From assembly GCA_038030265.1 (NCBI GenBank), contig CM075943.1, forward strand, positions 45,384,001 to 45,448,000: a DNA stretch of 64,000 bases, written 5' to 3'. The translations under genes and the position numbers were made by a program. Positions within the stretch are counted from its first letter, which is position 1. Each line of letters begins with the position of its first letter. This document shows, one piece after another, positions 11,495 to 23,010 of the stretch. Below the pieces are notes generated by a model, which saw nothing but the letters and a program-made list of their open reading frames with translations, searched no databases and was not told the origin of the DNA. This DNA is from Corythucha ciliata (taxonomy: Eukaryota > Arthropoda > Insecta > Hemiptera > Tingidae).

Positions 11495-14173
11495 CAGGGC
11501 TGGGCAGTAATTGAATTACGTAATTCAATTACAATTAGTAATTGATAATTTGTAATTGATAACAACACGCCATTGTAATTGATAATTTGTAATTAAAAGC
11601 ACTTTTTCGAAGTAATTTGTAATTAACAATTACCAATTACATTTCCATCTTCAGAGCAAATATTAGTTCGAAAACTCAGCGGGTACTATTTCGCGCCTTA
11701 CTTGGAGCTTTTGGAGGAGTTTTTGCATGAAATCCTCTGAAAAAAAAAAAGAGTTTCAAAGCAATTATGACACGAGCGATATCCTCGAGCTTAGGGTTGC
11801 CAATTTGAAATTTGAGAAAAACGGTACAAAAGTTTCAAGTATCGAAACCCCAAACCAGTGGCGTAAGTAAGAATTTGTCTTGGGGGGGGGGGGAAGGATC
11901 AGATTGAAATCTCGTAAGGTTGAAAGGAGGCGGGTAATTTCACATTTTAGTCATCATTCCACCCAGCCAGCACACTCTTGAATCTGGACTTCTTGCTGGC
12001 CTCATCATAGCCTCAATCTCTCAGTTAAGGCCGATTTTTGGACTCTAACCGCAAATTAGCGCTTTTCTCAATTTTGGCCGAGTTTATCGTTCTTCTCAAT
12101 TTCAGCCGCAGATTAGCGGTTTTGCCCCACCCCCTTCCATAGCCATATATTGCGCGTATTCTCAACTTTAGCATCAAAGTATCGTTTTTATCCTGTGAGC
12201 AATGTTTCTTAGTTATCCACGTTTTCCTCAATTTCAGCAGCATATTACCGATTTTTTAATCTTTTTACCAGGGGATTAGCACTTTTCTCAGTTTCAACTG
12301 GAAATTAACGTTTTTCTTTAGTGTTTTCCTCAATATTAGCCGCAAAATAGGGGGACTTTTCACGAATTACGATTTTTTTTGTTCACCATACGCAATGCAT
12401 GAGCGATTTTTCTCAGTTTACTCGGGAATTAGCGGTTTCTTCACCTATTGCCACAAATTGGCTTTTTTTTTTCAATTTCAGTCTGAAAAGCTGCCTTCAG
12501 AACCGCAAATTGGCGTAAATTCAGTTTTTGGTGCAAATAAGAATTTTTCTCAATTTCAACCGCGAATTAGCGCTTTTTTTAAATTGTAGCGGCGTCGTGT
12601 CGTGGCGTTTCAAACCTGTGAATTAGCGATTTTTCTCAATTTCAGTCACAAATTGGCGTCTGGTGCAATTTCAGCTGTAAATTGGCGATTTTTTTCATTC
12701 TTAGCCGCGAATTAGCAATTTTCTCAATTTTTAGGCCTAAAATTAACCTTTCTCTTAATTTTGACCAGGCTGATTATTTTATTTTCTAAATATTACCCGC
12801 AAATTAGCAGGTTTTCACATTATACCACCGCACTAGCAATTTTATAAAACTTTTGTAGATATAGATTATTGCTTCTTTTCAGTATTTTTTAACATTGTAC
12901 TATAGCCATGCATGACTTTGCCATTTTTCTGATTTTAGTCACAAAAATGCCTTCAGAAGGTACGAATTTAAATTATAAATGTAAATTTTTTTTATTTTTT
13001 TTCAAACCAAAAAATGTACATCTATCCATCAATTTCTGTCAAAAAATCATCATTTTTAAATTATAAATTTCACGACTTAATTCGTGAATTATAGTGATGT
13101 TTCTCAATTTTAAGCGAATTTTTGCTTTTTCTAAATTTTAGCAGCGTGGTAGCATCTCCATGCAACCCGTGCATTACCTACTGAATTTTGTCAATTTTTG
13201 CCAAGAATCGGCGTTTGACTCAATTTAAGCTGCAAATTAACATTTTTTCCCATTTTTAACTGAGAATTAGCACTTTTCCCCCAATTTGAACTGAAAATTA
13301 ACGTTTTTCTTAATTTTAGCTGCGCTAATTGGTGATTTGTTCAATTTTTGCCGCGAATTAGTGGTTTTGTTCATTTTGTATCCGCGAATTAATGTTTTTC
13401 CATAACTCTATATCTGCGAATTGCAAATTAGCGATTTTTCCCAATTTCAGTGTGAAATAGCGTTTTGTGCTAATTTTGCGGTCATTCAGCATCCTATTTC
13501 CTTTTTCATACGCGAATGGGCGATTTTACGCCATTTCAGTTGTAAATTTGCCATTTTTGGCCAATTTTAACCTGAAAGCGTCTTTTATTTGTCAATATTA
13601 TAGCGTGTTTTCTCAACTTTACACAAAACCTTTTGCGTTGATTTCCACAATTTATTCGTAGTATGGCCTCCATGTACCGGGAATCAGCGATTTTTTTCTT
13701 AATTTTAGTCTGGAACTTGCATCGCGAGACCACGAATCAGCCATTAGCGAATTAGCCCAGTTAGCAAACCATGGCTATCCGGGGTTCCCCGTGACAGTTC
13801 GCAGGCTGGGATGTGGGGCAAAATTAGCCAAATTAGCAAATTTGACCCCGGACATTTCGCAACCCTACTCATCCGACGCGTTTGGCATCTTGGGGCTATG
13901 CTGTTCCTGCTTCCTATCTCAAAAGATCTGTTCTGACGTTCGATTGTTCGCTGGACGCACTAAAAAAATGACAGTGAACAAGAGCAAGACGATTGCGTGT
14001 TCCGTAAATCCAGCTCTTGGGTAATTGGTAATTGAAAAAGTAATTCAATTACAGTAATTGTAATTTGTAATTATTCGTGGAAGTGAAAAGTAATTGGTAA
14101 TTTGTAATTAATCCGCTTTTTCGGAAGTAATTTGTAATTAATTACTCAAAAAGCTGTAATTTGCCCACCCCTG
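11495..14173. mobile_element. hAT-like non-autonomous element with 8-bp duplication
   Basis: Starts cagggctgggcag and ends with the near complement ttgcccacccctg. It is flanked by a perfect 8-bp duplication ctcgtagt at 11487-11494 and 14174-14181. Sub-terminal zones (to about 11650 and from about 14022) are palindromic 'taattgaattac'-type AT-rich DNA. The centre is minisatellite C. The terminal motif and the 8-bp duplication are classic hAT features. No transposase ORF. Confidence 0.85.
12030..13760. repeat. Decayed ~33-bp minisatellite, family C
   Basis: About 50 imperfect units on the theme 'gcgaattagcgatttt' plus 'ctcaattttagcc'. The stretch 11860-13745 is in large part an inverted relative of 15240-16320: both carry the 'agagattgaggctatgatga' region and the 'ctcgcgatgcaactt' region in opposite orientation. 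Family C also fills 18480-21150, 24640-26500 and 35870-36760. Confidence 0.75.
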
Positions 14174-14447
14174 CTCGTAGTAGGCTGTAATAAATTTTGT
14201 CGGTTTTCGTTATTCGTGACCATGTAGGATTCGTTTAATGGTCGTTCTCACAAAATTAGACCAGGATGACTTCTGTAACACCAATGTTTCGATAACTATA
14301 ATAGGTATAGTTAGTTTTCAGCATTTCGTCCTTTATGGGAAATAGATCACAGTTGCATGTAACTCATCCTGCAATGACATAATTGTGACTGAAAATGTCT
14401 GATAAACGAATACTTTAGGACTGAAAACTGAAAAGTAATGCACTATT

Positions 14448-14935
14448 TCAACTAAATGGCAGCTTGGATGTCAAAAGTAATAAAATATATATTTCAATCC
14501 ACCCTTTTTCTCTTGAAGAGCCTGACAGAAGACGCTTCTTTTTAACACTTGTAACGTCGTCCATAAGAAATGTCGAAATGTCTTCCGTGTCGCCTTCTAT
14601 ATCCATGGGGTCTTCTACATCTACACATTCAAAATCCACGAGCGGGGTCCGGTCGATTCTCACGTGACTCGCCACTGCAATTAATGCAGAGCGTAGAACA
14701 CTTGATGCCGGCTTTTCTGCACCCACAACATGCGTCGGTACAACCCTTCTTACAGGCGCAGAAAACCATATTCAAGAGTAGGGAGAGAGCGGGATCATTA
14801 GACATTTTTTTTCGAAATGAGTCCTTGCAGTGATTGGACTCATCCCAATTTCAAAGGGCTCTTCTCGTTTCCTATAAAGCAGTGGTTTTAAATCTTTTGT
14901 GGCTAGCGACCTTCTAAATTCTGCTATAATTTCTT
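14448..14935 (-). pseudogene. Broken cysteine-rich (CXC/TSO1-like) ORF fragment
   Basis: On the minus strand, 14629-14805 reads as 58 residues containing a dense cysteine array of the form CxCxxxCxxxCCxCxxxxxxCxxxC-xxC (14665-14770). Such arrays end several uncharacterised arthropod and cnidarian proteins. The neighbouring frames also look coding: an acidic stretch with VDFECVDVEDPMDIEGD lies just downstream in another frame (ending 14448), and a charged stretch starting MSREEIIAEF lies just upstream. I infer one protein broken by at least two frameshifts. Its 5' side is cut by the hAT-like insertion at 14953. It could be the C-terminus of a protein once carried by the surrounding 6.7-kb element. 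Function is not known to me. Confidence 0.45.
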
Positions 14936-14952
14936 CGCGACTCATGTGCATA

Positions 14953-16334
14953 CAGGGGCGTAGGTACGGGGGGGGGGATATGGGAGATAGATCCCCCCCC
15001 CCCCCCAGAGCTACAAGTTTACGAACGAAGGAGCACAAACAAAAAGCCCATAAAATCTCCAAAAATGAGCGTTTCACGTTGAAGTTAGGTTTAGCAGATT
15101 TTCTGGACTTAAAGCAGCCCAAAAAGGTCCGAGTACGTACAGCTTTTTCCTTGGACTTCGGACCCAACGCAGTAGTGTACCGAGGTACGGGAGGGGGGGG
15201 GGGTTCGTCCCGGACCCTCTATCAGACAAAAATCGGTAATATTCGTGGCTAAAGCTGCTAAAAAGCGCTGATTCGTGGTCTCGCGATGCAACTTCCAGAC
15301 TAAAATTAAGAAAAAAATCGCTGATTCGCAGTACATAGAGGGCATTCTTCGAAAAAATTGTGGAAATCAACGCGAAAGTGGTGTATTTGGCAAACCCCGC
15401 GGTTAAAGTTGACAAAACACGCTATAATATTGAAAAATAAAAGACGCTTTCAGGTTAAAATTCGACAAAAATGGCGAATTCACAACTGAAATGGCGTAAA
15501 ATCGCCCATTATAGTATGAAAAAGGGAATAGGATGCTGAATGGCCGCAAAAATTAGGACAAAACGCTATTTCTCGGCTGAAATTGGGAAAAATCGCCAAT
15601 TTGCAATTTGCAGGTATAAAGTTGTGGAAAAATGTTAATTCGCGGATACAAAATGAAGAAAATCACTAATTCGCGGCAAAAACTGAATTTTACGCCAATT
15701 TTCGGATTCTGAAGTCAACTTTTCAGGCTAAAATTGAAAAAAAGCGGCAATTTATGGCAATTGGTGAAGAAATCGCTAATTCGCCAGTAAACTGAGCTCA
15801 TGCATTGCGTATGATGAACCAAAGAAATCCTAATTTTGTGAAAAGTCCCCCTAGTTTGCGGCTAATATTGTGGAAAACACGTACGAAAAACGTCAATTTC
15901 CAGCTAAAACTGAGAAAAGTGCTAATCCCCTGGTAAAAAAAAATTAAAAAATCGGTAATACGCTGCTAAAATTGAGGAAAACGCCAAAACTCGTGTTTAA
16001 TTAAGAAACATCGCTCACGGGATAAAAACGATACTTTGCTGCTAAAGTTGAGAAAATGCGCAAATTCATGGCTATGGGAGGGGGTGGGGCAAAATCGCTA
16101 ATCTGCGGCTGAAATTGAAAAGAAAGGTACACTCTCGGCCAAAAAAGCGCTAATTTGCTGGGAGAGTACAAAAAAATCACCCCTAACTGAGAGATTGAGG
16201 CTATGATGACTGATGAAGCCAGCAAGATGTCCAGATTCAAGAGCGTGCTGGCTAAAATGTGAAATTACCCTCCCCCTTACGAGATTTCAATCTTATCCCC
16301 CCCCCCCCAGGACAAATTCCTACCTACGCCACTG
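14953..16334. mobile_element. hAT-like element filled with minisatellite C
   Basis: Ends caggggcgtaggta and tacctacgccactg are inverted repeats. They are flanked by a perfect 8-bp duplication tgtgcata (14945-14952 and 16335-16342). Just inside both ends are long runs of G or C. The interior from about 15240 is minisatellite C in the orientation opposite to the array at 12030-13760. No transposase. Confidence 0.85.
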
Positions 16335-16342
16335 TGTGCATA

Positions 16343-16740
16343 ATATACTATTTAGGTGGGGGGGGGGGCATTTGGGTTTTCAGTTTTCAGTGACTATACA
16401 CGTTACCGTGAAAGCGCGAATCCTGCATGTACTGAAAGCCCAAACTCAACAGTGACTGTCACATTCACCATAGCAGAGAAAATTATAGCTGTCGAAAGCC
16501 GGGTAAATTCCGGGGAGGATTCGGGCTTTCAGTGGTAGATGTTATTTTTTATCATCTATCGATATAAATATTATGGGTGTACACGGAAATCAACACTATT
16601 TAGACATTCAACTTATGGTCGACACTTGAACGCTGTATGGAATTTACTGGGCTTTCAATTTGTGTACTCTATACGTACATGTAATTGGTTCAGCATGATC
16701 TCTCTCAGATGATCGAAAATCCATATCGGAGGCGTATCGA
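16343..16740. other. Unassigned stretch
   Basis: A poly-G run at about 16357 is followed by DNA with a small inverted pair around 'actgaaagccc' (16430-16442) and 'gggctttcagt' (16523-16533). That pair could form a ~100-nt hairpin. No gene seen. Confidence 0.3.
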
Positions 16741-16990
16741 GAGCAGTGCATAAAGATGTGCTGCAAGTCTTTCAGCTTGTGGCAGGCTCCACAAAAGACG
16801 TCGCGTCGGGCCTTGCCGTTTTATTAAGATATACGCCACAAATTCTGTGATTATATCTCACGATTATACGACACATTAGTCCCTCGGACCAAATTAGATG
16901 TTCGAAAGCAGGGTACCTGGGGATTTTAGGATTGACTTTCCCGTCTCGATTTGACATTTTGCCTGAGAGCACTGTTTCACGCTCTCTCTG
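16741..16990 (-). pseudogene. LINE C-terminal fragment with CCHC-type finger
   Basis: The minus strand encodes a stretch ending in a CX2CX7HX4C pattern (FCGACHKLKDLQHIFMHC), the form found after the RNase H region at the C-terminus of several non-LTR retrotransposon ORF2 proteins. Upstream of it, in a second frame, is a related run with RIIVRYNHRICGVYL. At least one frameshift separates them. No poly-A tail or target duplication was found, so this is an old scrap. Confidence 0.5.
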
Positions 16991-17439
16991 AAATTTGAAA
17001 TGGGTGAATGAAATAATAAACTTGAAGACTATGCAGCCTCAGGTGAATAAAGAAAGTAACGGTAGCAAAACATAAAATAGTGGGGAGGGCACGGTCTTTA
17101 AGGACAAAATTACGGGTCGCCAGTCGCCACCCAAGTGTGGATAACGGACGGTGACCCAGCCAGCCCGCCACCCAATGGTTGAAAACTACTGTCAAACTCC
17201 ACCACTATCAAAACATTGGGGTTAACAAGACGTTTGCCCTCATTTTTGAAGATTCAGTCTAGTCTAGCAAAATAGTTAGTACAACCGTGATCATTAAAGG
17301 TTTCTACAATGTCACAGCTAACGAAAACGAAGAACCATAGACAGCATTTTGGAATGTTGAAAAATTTGCCTAAATTTGACGAGCTGTATCTTGGAAACGA
17401 TAATACATTTAGAACCCGCTTTAGGCTGGTTTTCTCAGA
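16991..17439. other. Unassigned stretch
   Basis: No repeat family or coding domain recognised between the LINE scrap and the right arm of the 6.7-kb inverted-repeat element. Confidence 0.3.
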
Positions 17440-18479
17440 AATTTTCTCATTTTTGAAAAGTTACTTCGAAGCCACAACCGAAAAATGGCTAGTTTAGCGT
17501 GAAAGAGCCGAAATTCCCAAAAAGTGCCCCATTTTAGTGTTTTTTTCGAGAATTCCAGGATGATCCCGATGTCTTTCGAGGTCAACAATTTGAACTCGTC
17601 ATACCTGCACCATCCCAGACAACATGGAAAAAAAAAAAATCATCTACCCTAATTATTGCAACCTGACCCCCCTTTTTAGTTCTTATTTTAACGGACTATA
17701 AATAGAAATGAAAAAAAAAAGTTACAGTAGACCAATAATAGGCACAACATAGCCGATCGTCATTTGAAGACACAATAATTATAAGCGGCTCACTCCATCA
17801 ATCACTTTTTCTTAATTAGTTCAGCCTTAAATTGCATGCAACAGCTCATTATCCCAGCGGTTCCCCCGCAGCATGCAGATCTGCAGATCGAAGGGTTGCC
17901 AGGTGTCAGAGGGATGAAATCGGGACACCTCCCTCCTTCCAAAGACGCTGGGGGGGGGGGTGACCAGTCTCATACAAACGAAGAATTATTAGGTCTGTTC
18001 CAGTAAGGTGTTCGGAGCACATCAGTTGCTATTTGCCATGAGACTGATCAATAAAATTTGAGTTGATACCGTACATAATAATTATGTTATTGGCTGGTCC
18101 CACCAATATCATCACATCGCCATGTCGTTGATTCATGTCCCGAATTTCAAGAGGCTGAGCGGAATGAGACCGGTCAAAATGAGTAAATTCTTCCCAGTAG
18201 AATACAGAGGTAGGGGCGGACCGCCCCGGGCCACCTTTCAGACTGGGCGCCCGAAAAGCTTAAATACGGAAAAATGAGGATTTTTCGGTTCTATATTCAT
18301 AGATGTCGGTATGTGACAATGTTGGACAGCGATTTGGCTTGGAGAATTATAACGTTACAAGTGATATCGGCCAAGAGTGTGGGCTGACTGTGACTATTCG
18401 ATTGAGCCCCCCTGAGAGTGCTTGTCTGGTGGTTCAAATACAGAAAATTCCCGCCTTCTTGTGGAAAACTCGGGGCTAA

Positions 18480-21150
18480 AATATAGAAAATACACCGTCC
18501 CCAGTTTCGTTAGGTCCTTAATAAGCGCACTAATGTACTGAACGGCAATTAGCAACTTGCTGACGGGGTTGAACCTAGAAAAAGCGCTAAATCCGTGGTT
18601 GTAACTGCGAAAAAGCGCTAATTCGTGGTCTCACGATGCAACTTTCGGATTAAAATTGAGCAAAAAATCGTCGATTCGCGGTGCATGGCGGCCATTTCAC
18701 GTCTAAAATGTAGATATCAACTCAAAAGTTTTGTTTTTGGGGAGACTAAAATTGAGAATACACTGTATTCACACTGTTACTTGTACAAGGCAGTACAAGT
18801 AAAAAAATCGCGGTTAATACATATAGACAAAAATACCGCTAATTCGGGTTAAAATTACGAAAAATCGCACATTCCATATATGAAGGAGAATAGATGCTAA
18901 TTCGCTGCAAAATTAGCAGAAAACGCTATTTCACAGTTGAAATTGAGAAAAATCGATAATTCGCGAATACAAATGAAGAAAATCACTAATTTTCTGCTCA
19001 AATTATGAAAAAGTGCTTATTCGCTTTTATAAAAATAGTTCATCTGCAGCTGACAATGAGTAAAACGTCAATTCGTGGCTAAAATGGAGGAAAATCACAT
19101 TTCAGCGCTGCTAAAAATGAGAAAAACCGCTAACTTAAGGCTAAAACTGAGTAAAATCACAAATTCGCGGAGTTAGTTAATATTTCTAATTTAAATACTC
19201 GCCTTCTGAGTGCAACTATTTGACCAAAATTGAGAAAAATGGCTTTATGGCTATAAGTAAAAAAAATCCACTAGTTCGCGGCTAGAACTGAGAAGAATCA
19301 CTGATCTATAGCTAAAAGTAAAACAAAATTGCTAGTGCGGTGCTAAAATGTAAAAGAACCCGCTAAATTGCGGCTAATATTGAGAAAATGAATAATTAGC
19401 CAGGCTGAAATAAGAGAAAGTTAATTTTCAGCCTGAATTAAAAAAAGTGCATTTTTGATATTAAAAAATTGCCAATTTGCAGCTGGCACATCGGAAAACG
19501 CCAAGTCGTCTAAAATTAACGAAATCCGCTAATTCACAGATTAGAAACGCTACAACGCTGCTTAAATGAAGAAAAATCGTTAGTTTGCGCTAAATTTGAG
19601 GAAAATTGAATTATTCACGGCGATAATTGAGAAAAATTCCAATTTGCGAGGTTTTGAAATTGGGCAAAACCGCCAATTCATGTCTATTGAGGGGGGGGGG
19701 ACCAGCTTCGCGGCTAAAACTGAGAAAAATCGCTAAATCCGTAGTGTATGGTGAACAAAAAATGAAAAATTTGTGGCAAAAGAAAAACCCGCTATATTTC
19801 GCGGCAAATATTGAGGAAAACACTTCAGAAAAACGCTAATTTTCAACTCAAACTGAGTAAAATGCTAATTCCCTGGTCCCTGCTTAAACAAAATATAAAA
19901 ACTCCCTAATTTGCAGCTAAAAATCAGAAAAACGTTTGGGGGGAGGGTGCCTCCCCGGCCAAGCCGAGGCTGGCGGCGCCAAGGCCACCAGTGGGCCCCT
20001 ACGTCGGCTCCCCAAACCTCCATACCCTCCCTAGAAAATCCAGCACCCGGACCCCCTGAGCCCTGGAGAATTCTAGTTCGGCCAACCTATCCTTTCCGAA
20101 TACTGCCGCCGAGAATCTATCACAGTCGCAAATAACATGTTTCATCGATTCCTCCTGCAGCCTACACCCCTCACAAGTTGGGTCCGCTATCAGTCCCATC
20201 GTGTGCAAGTGTTTCCGCACCGCAAAATGACCTGTGTACGCTCCTTACAATCGTTCTGGCTTGTAGCCTTCCCAACCCCAACAATGTTTTGTCCTCGTAT
20301 TTCTTTATCCCCTCTTTTGCCTGTCTACAATGGGCGTCTGCCGCCCAAACAGCCTGGGCCTTTGCTCTCCTCGCCCATTTCCGAATTTCCCCCGTTCCTT
20401 TATCCCTAGCCACGCCTACTGCGGGCTCAGGGCCGATATACTCTGTCATGGCCCTTCGCCTGGCTAAGCCAGCATGTCCTGGCACCCACCCTAGCGTAAC
20501 TGCGTTGCCCTGTGTCCAGCAGGGCCGATACACGCCATCTACAATCCGCCACCAGCCGTGATTTGACCACCGGCCTGGAAATGGCCCCCCAGGGCGGCGC
20601 GGCTGTCCGAGTATATCGTCACCCGTCGGTTCGAAACTCCCCTTATCTTAGTTCTATAGCACAGACCAAAATGACCGTAACTTCCGCCTGAAACACCGTC
20701 GCGTACCTCCCTAGCGAAATGCTCTCTGTCACCCCCCCCCCACCATTTTGGGAATGTATATGCCAGCCCCCGCTCGCCACTGCTCAGTTTCCATTTTCGA
20801 GCCGTCCGTATAAAGCACGTCACCCCATCTGACTCCCTCATTTCCATTTCGTCATCAACACCCTCTCTCGGGCCGGACTCCCGGATCAGTTTGACCCGAA
20901 TTGTTTTCCCGAAATCCCCCTGTCCTTTTATCTGATCCGATCTTATGCGCGTGGCCGGTGCCACTCTGTGCATGATATCTCGGATTTCCCCGTCACCCCT
21001 TCTTCTCCATCCACCTCTTCCGCTCATACAGTCCAATCTGTACGTCGTTGCCATTGCCCTCGTCTTTAGCTCAAGGCTCCCAGAAAAACGTTACACGTGG
21101 CCAAAATTGAAAAAAGCTCTAATTTGCAGGTAAAGATGACAAAAAGCACT
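18480..21150. repeat. Minisatellite C array, split by a LINE
   Basis: Units on the theme 'gctaattcgcggctaaaatt' followed by 'gagaaaaa'. The array runs from about 18480 to 19936, is interrupted by the LINE fragment 19937-21080, and resumes to about 21150. A G/C-rich motif 'aggtaggggcggaccg' at 18210 may be the left end of the element that owns it. Confidence 0.65.
19937..21080 (-). pseudogene. 5'-truncated LOA-like LINE fragment (RNase H and C-terminus)
   Basis: Read on the minus strand, the fragment starts near the end of the reverse transcriptase (LELKTRAMATTYRL). It continues through an RNase H region (IYSDSRAAL; LGWVPGHAG) and ends in a C-terminal finger (CEGCxxxxxxMKHVICDC) at 20110-20170. 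Several frameshifts break it. A perfect 12-bp duplication cagaaaaacgtt flanks it (19925-19936 and 21081-21092), which proves insertion into minisatellite C. No clear poly-A tail is left. It is close in style to the LINE at 53856-58362. Confidence 0.75.
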
Positions 21151-21302
21151 AAGGCCCGATTCCACCAACTTCTTAAACCAAGATCAACAACTAATCTCGA
21201 TTACAATGTAAACACTTATATATCAGAATTCATATGGGTCGCTATTGGCAACTAATCACGATCAATTTTAAACGACATCAATTTTGTTGGTGAAAATGGG
21301 CC
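21149..21302. mobile_element. Hairpin MITE
   Basis: Inverted ends 'aggcccgattccaccaac' and 'gttggtgaaaatgggcct' pair with a few mismatches. The inner part also folds around 'caactaatc'. The ends resemble other AGGCCC-type MITEs in the window, but the flanks do not give a clear TTA duplication. Confidence 0.5.
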
Positions 21303-22215
21303 TAAGTATCCTAATACGAAAGATTTTGTCCTCTTCACGAAATAACTACAACTATTTATATCGTATAACCGACCCCAGTTTATTGATTCTCGCCTCAAAA
21401 AACTTTTTAGAGCCGAATTTGAGCTCATTCTGAAAATATTAAAAAAACAGCTGTCTGACATGTCCGGTAAAAACAGCAATTTTACCGAAAAATCACGGGG
21501 GGAAGTACGCCCAACTGACCCCGGTTTCCTTTTTCTATTGCCCAAAAAACTCTTAGAACCGAATTTGAGTCCATTCTGAAAATGTCGAAAATTCCCCAAA
21601 TTGGAAAATTTCTTTTCTCAGTTTTATTAATTTTTCCCCACTTTGGAAATTTTTTTGATTTTTCTTTCCATTTTTCCTCTATAGAGTACGTTTTTTTATG
21701 AGACCTCCCCCACCCTCGTACGACCGAGGGAGCTACGATTTTTCAACCCTTAAAAAAAGACGCAATTTTTAAATATTTTTTTCACCCCCTTTGGGCTGAG
21801 GGAAAAATCTGAAAAAATTACCAGGGCTCGTTCTTATAGTTGTCATACAGATTGGAAATTTAAAGAAATCTGGCGGGACAATTCTGCGGATCCTCGAAAT
21901 CGGGACAATCCCGATTTTTCGGGACGCCTGGCAACCCTAGCAGATCGGCCTCGTTGAGTCAATTGTTCAGCCTCAAAATACATACTAGAGCCAATCACAA
22001 CATTTATGAAGATTTGCCAATTTTGAGGAAGTGCCAGTTCTATTAATAATGAAGGGTCGAAATTGAGGCATATTATCATAAATCGTCGTATTATCATAAA
22101 TCGTAAACCTCTGTTATGCAATTTGAGGCCGATCAAATGATAAATGAAAGATCTGCACGCTACAAGTGGAAGTGCTAGTTCTATTAATGAAGAAGGCCCG
22201 AAATTGAGGCAAATT
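21303..22215. other. Unassigned stretch with internal duplication
   Basis: Two similar blocks around 'gaaccgaatttgagtccattctgaaaa' type sequence occur (near 21410 and 21550). Two similar blocks around 'agtgctagttctattaat' also occur (near 22030 and 22170). No gene recognised. Confidence 0.35.
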
Positions 22216-22356
22216 TTCACAAATGGGATAATGAGCTGTTGCATGCAATTTAAGGCTAAACGAATTAAGCAAAAGTGATTGATTGAGTGAGTCGGTTATA
22301 ATTATTGTCTCTTCAAAATACGATCGGCTATGTTGTGTCTATTATTGGTCTACTGT

Positions 22357-22649
22357 CGAACCACGGCAGTCCTCCAACTACAATAAGCTCTAACCACATT
22401 TAGAACCTTCAAACCACTGTTAAGCTCCAACCACAGTAAAAACGACTATTTTAGCATCAAACTCACTATCGGTTATTCGTTGTTAACATGTTTTTAGGCG
22501 TCATACTGTTGTTTCCTATTTTCCGACGCCAGCGTCATACTTTTTCGCGTGGCCGAGCCCGCCTACGCAAGCCAAGCCAACCGTTGGGCTTATAGGTTAT
22601 ACCCCCCCCCCCAACCAGCAAAATCAGAAGGCTGAGTACGGCTTCTTAA
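22357..22649. other. Unassigned stretch with poly-C run
   Basis: Short direct repeats of 'accacagt/accacggc' (22360-22440) and a poly-C run at 22602. Nothing coding seen. Confidence 0.3.
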
Positions 22650-23010
22650 GGGGGCATACAAGTACTACCCCTCGCCCATTATCCCGTCACCGTTTTACGA
22701 GCAAAGTATTTGGAATATTTCATTTTTTATGGTCTCATATTAAACCTTATAGTCTTGAGACTTTCCCAGCAGAGCCCGAATTTCAATTTTGACTTTCCTC
22801 GAATTTTAAATCAACTTTATAAAATTACTAGTAATGTTATGAATTTAATTTAAAATTCGAGGAAAGTCAAAATTGAAATTCGGGCTCTGCTGGGCAAGTC
22901 TCAGGACTATAAGGTTTCATACGAGACCATAAAAAATGAAATGTTCCAAATACTTTTCGCGTAAAACGGTGAGGGGATAATGGGCGAAGGGTAGTACTAG
23001 TATGCCCCCC
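22650..23010. mobile_element. Long hairpin (foldback) element
   Basis: The left arm (22650-22815) and right arm (22847-23010) are near-perfect inverted copies separated by about 30 bases. The arms share 'cagagcccgaatttcaattt' and its complement and end in 'gggggcatac' and 'gtatgcccccc'-like motifs. The flank just beyond the right arm ('aaagttgtatagatatcaag') recurs inverted at about 30637-30660, so a longer family exists. Confidence 0.65.

Larger units (their letters stand above)
10978..17697. mobile_element. Large inverted-repeat element, ~6.7 kb
   Basis: The left arm (10978 to about 11240) and the right arm (about 17440-17697) are imperfect inverted copies of each other. They share for example 'ttcaaattgttgacctcg' and its complement, 'cgggatcatcct', and 'aaatggct' next to an 'agttacttcg'-like stretch. 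Inside are two hAT-like elements (11495-14173 and 14953-16334), a broken cysteine-rich ORF (about 14448-14935, minus) and a LINE tail (16741-16990). Such a structure fits an old DNA transposon invaded by others. No transposase domain could be read, and no target duplication was found at the outer ends. Confidence 0.5.
17724..22356. mobile_element. Second large inverted-repeat element, ~4.6 kb
   Basis: Begins 'acagtagaccaataatagg' and ends with the complement 'cctattattggtctactgt' form (with 'acacaacatagccgatcg'-like neighbours). The arms pair over about 130 bp (17724-17860 with 22216-22356), and a further inverted pair around 'gcagatcgaagggttgcca' (17884) and 'ggcaaccctagcagatcgg' (21930) follows. 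Inside are a MITE relative (about 17996-18115), minisatellite C (18480-19936 and 21093-21150), a LINE fragment and another MITE. No transposase read. Confidence 0.55.
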
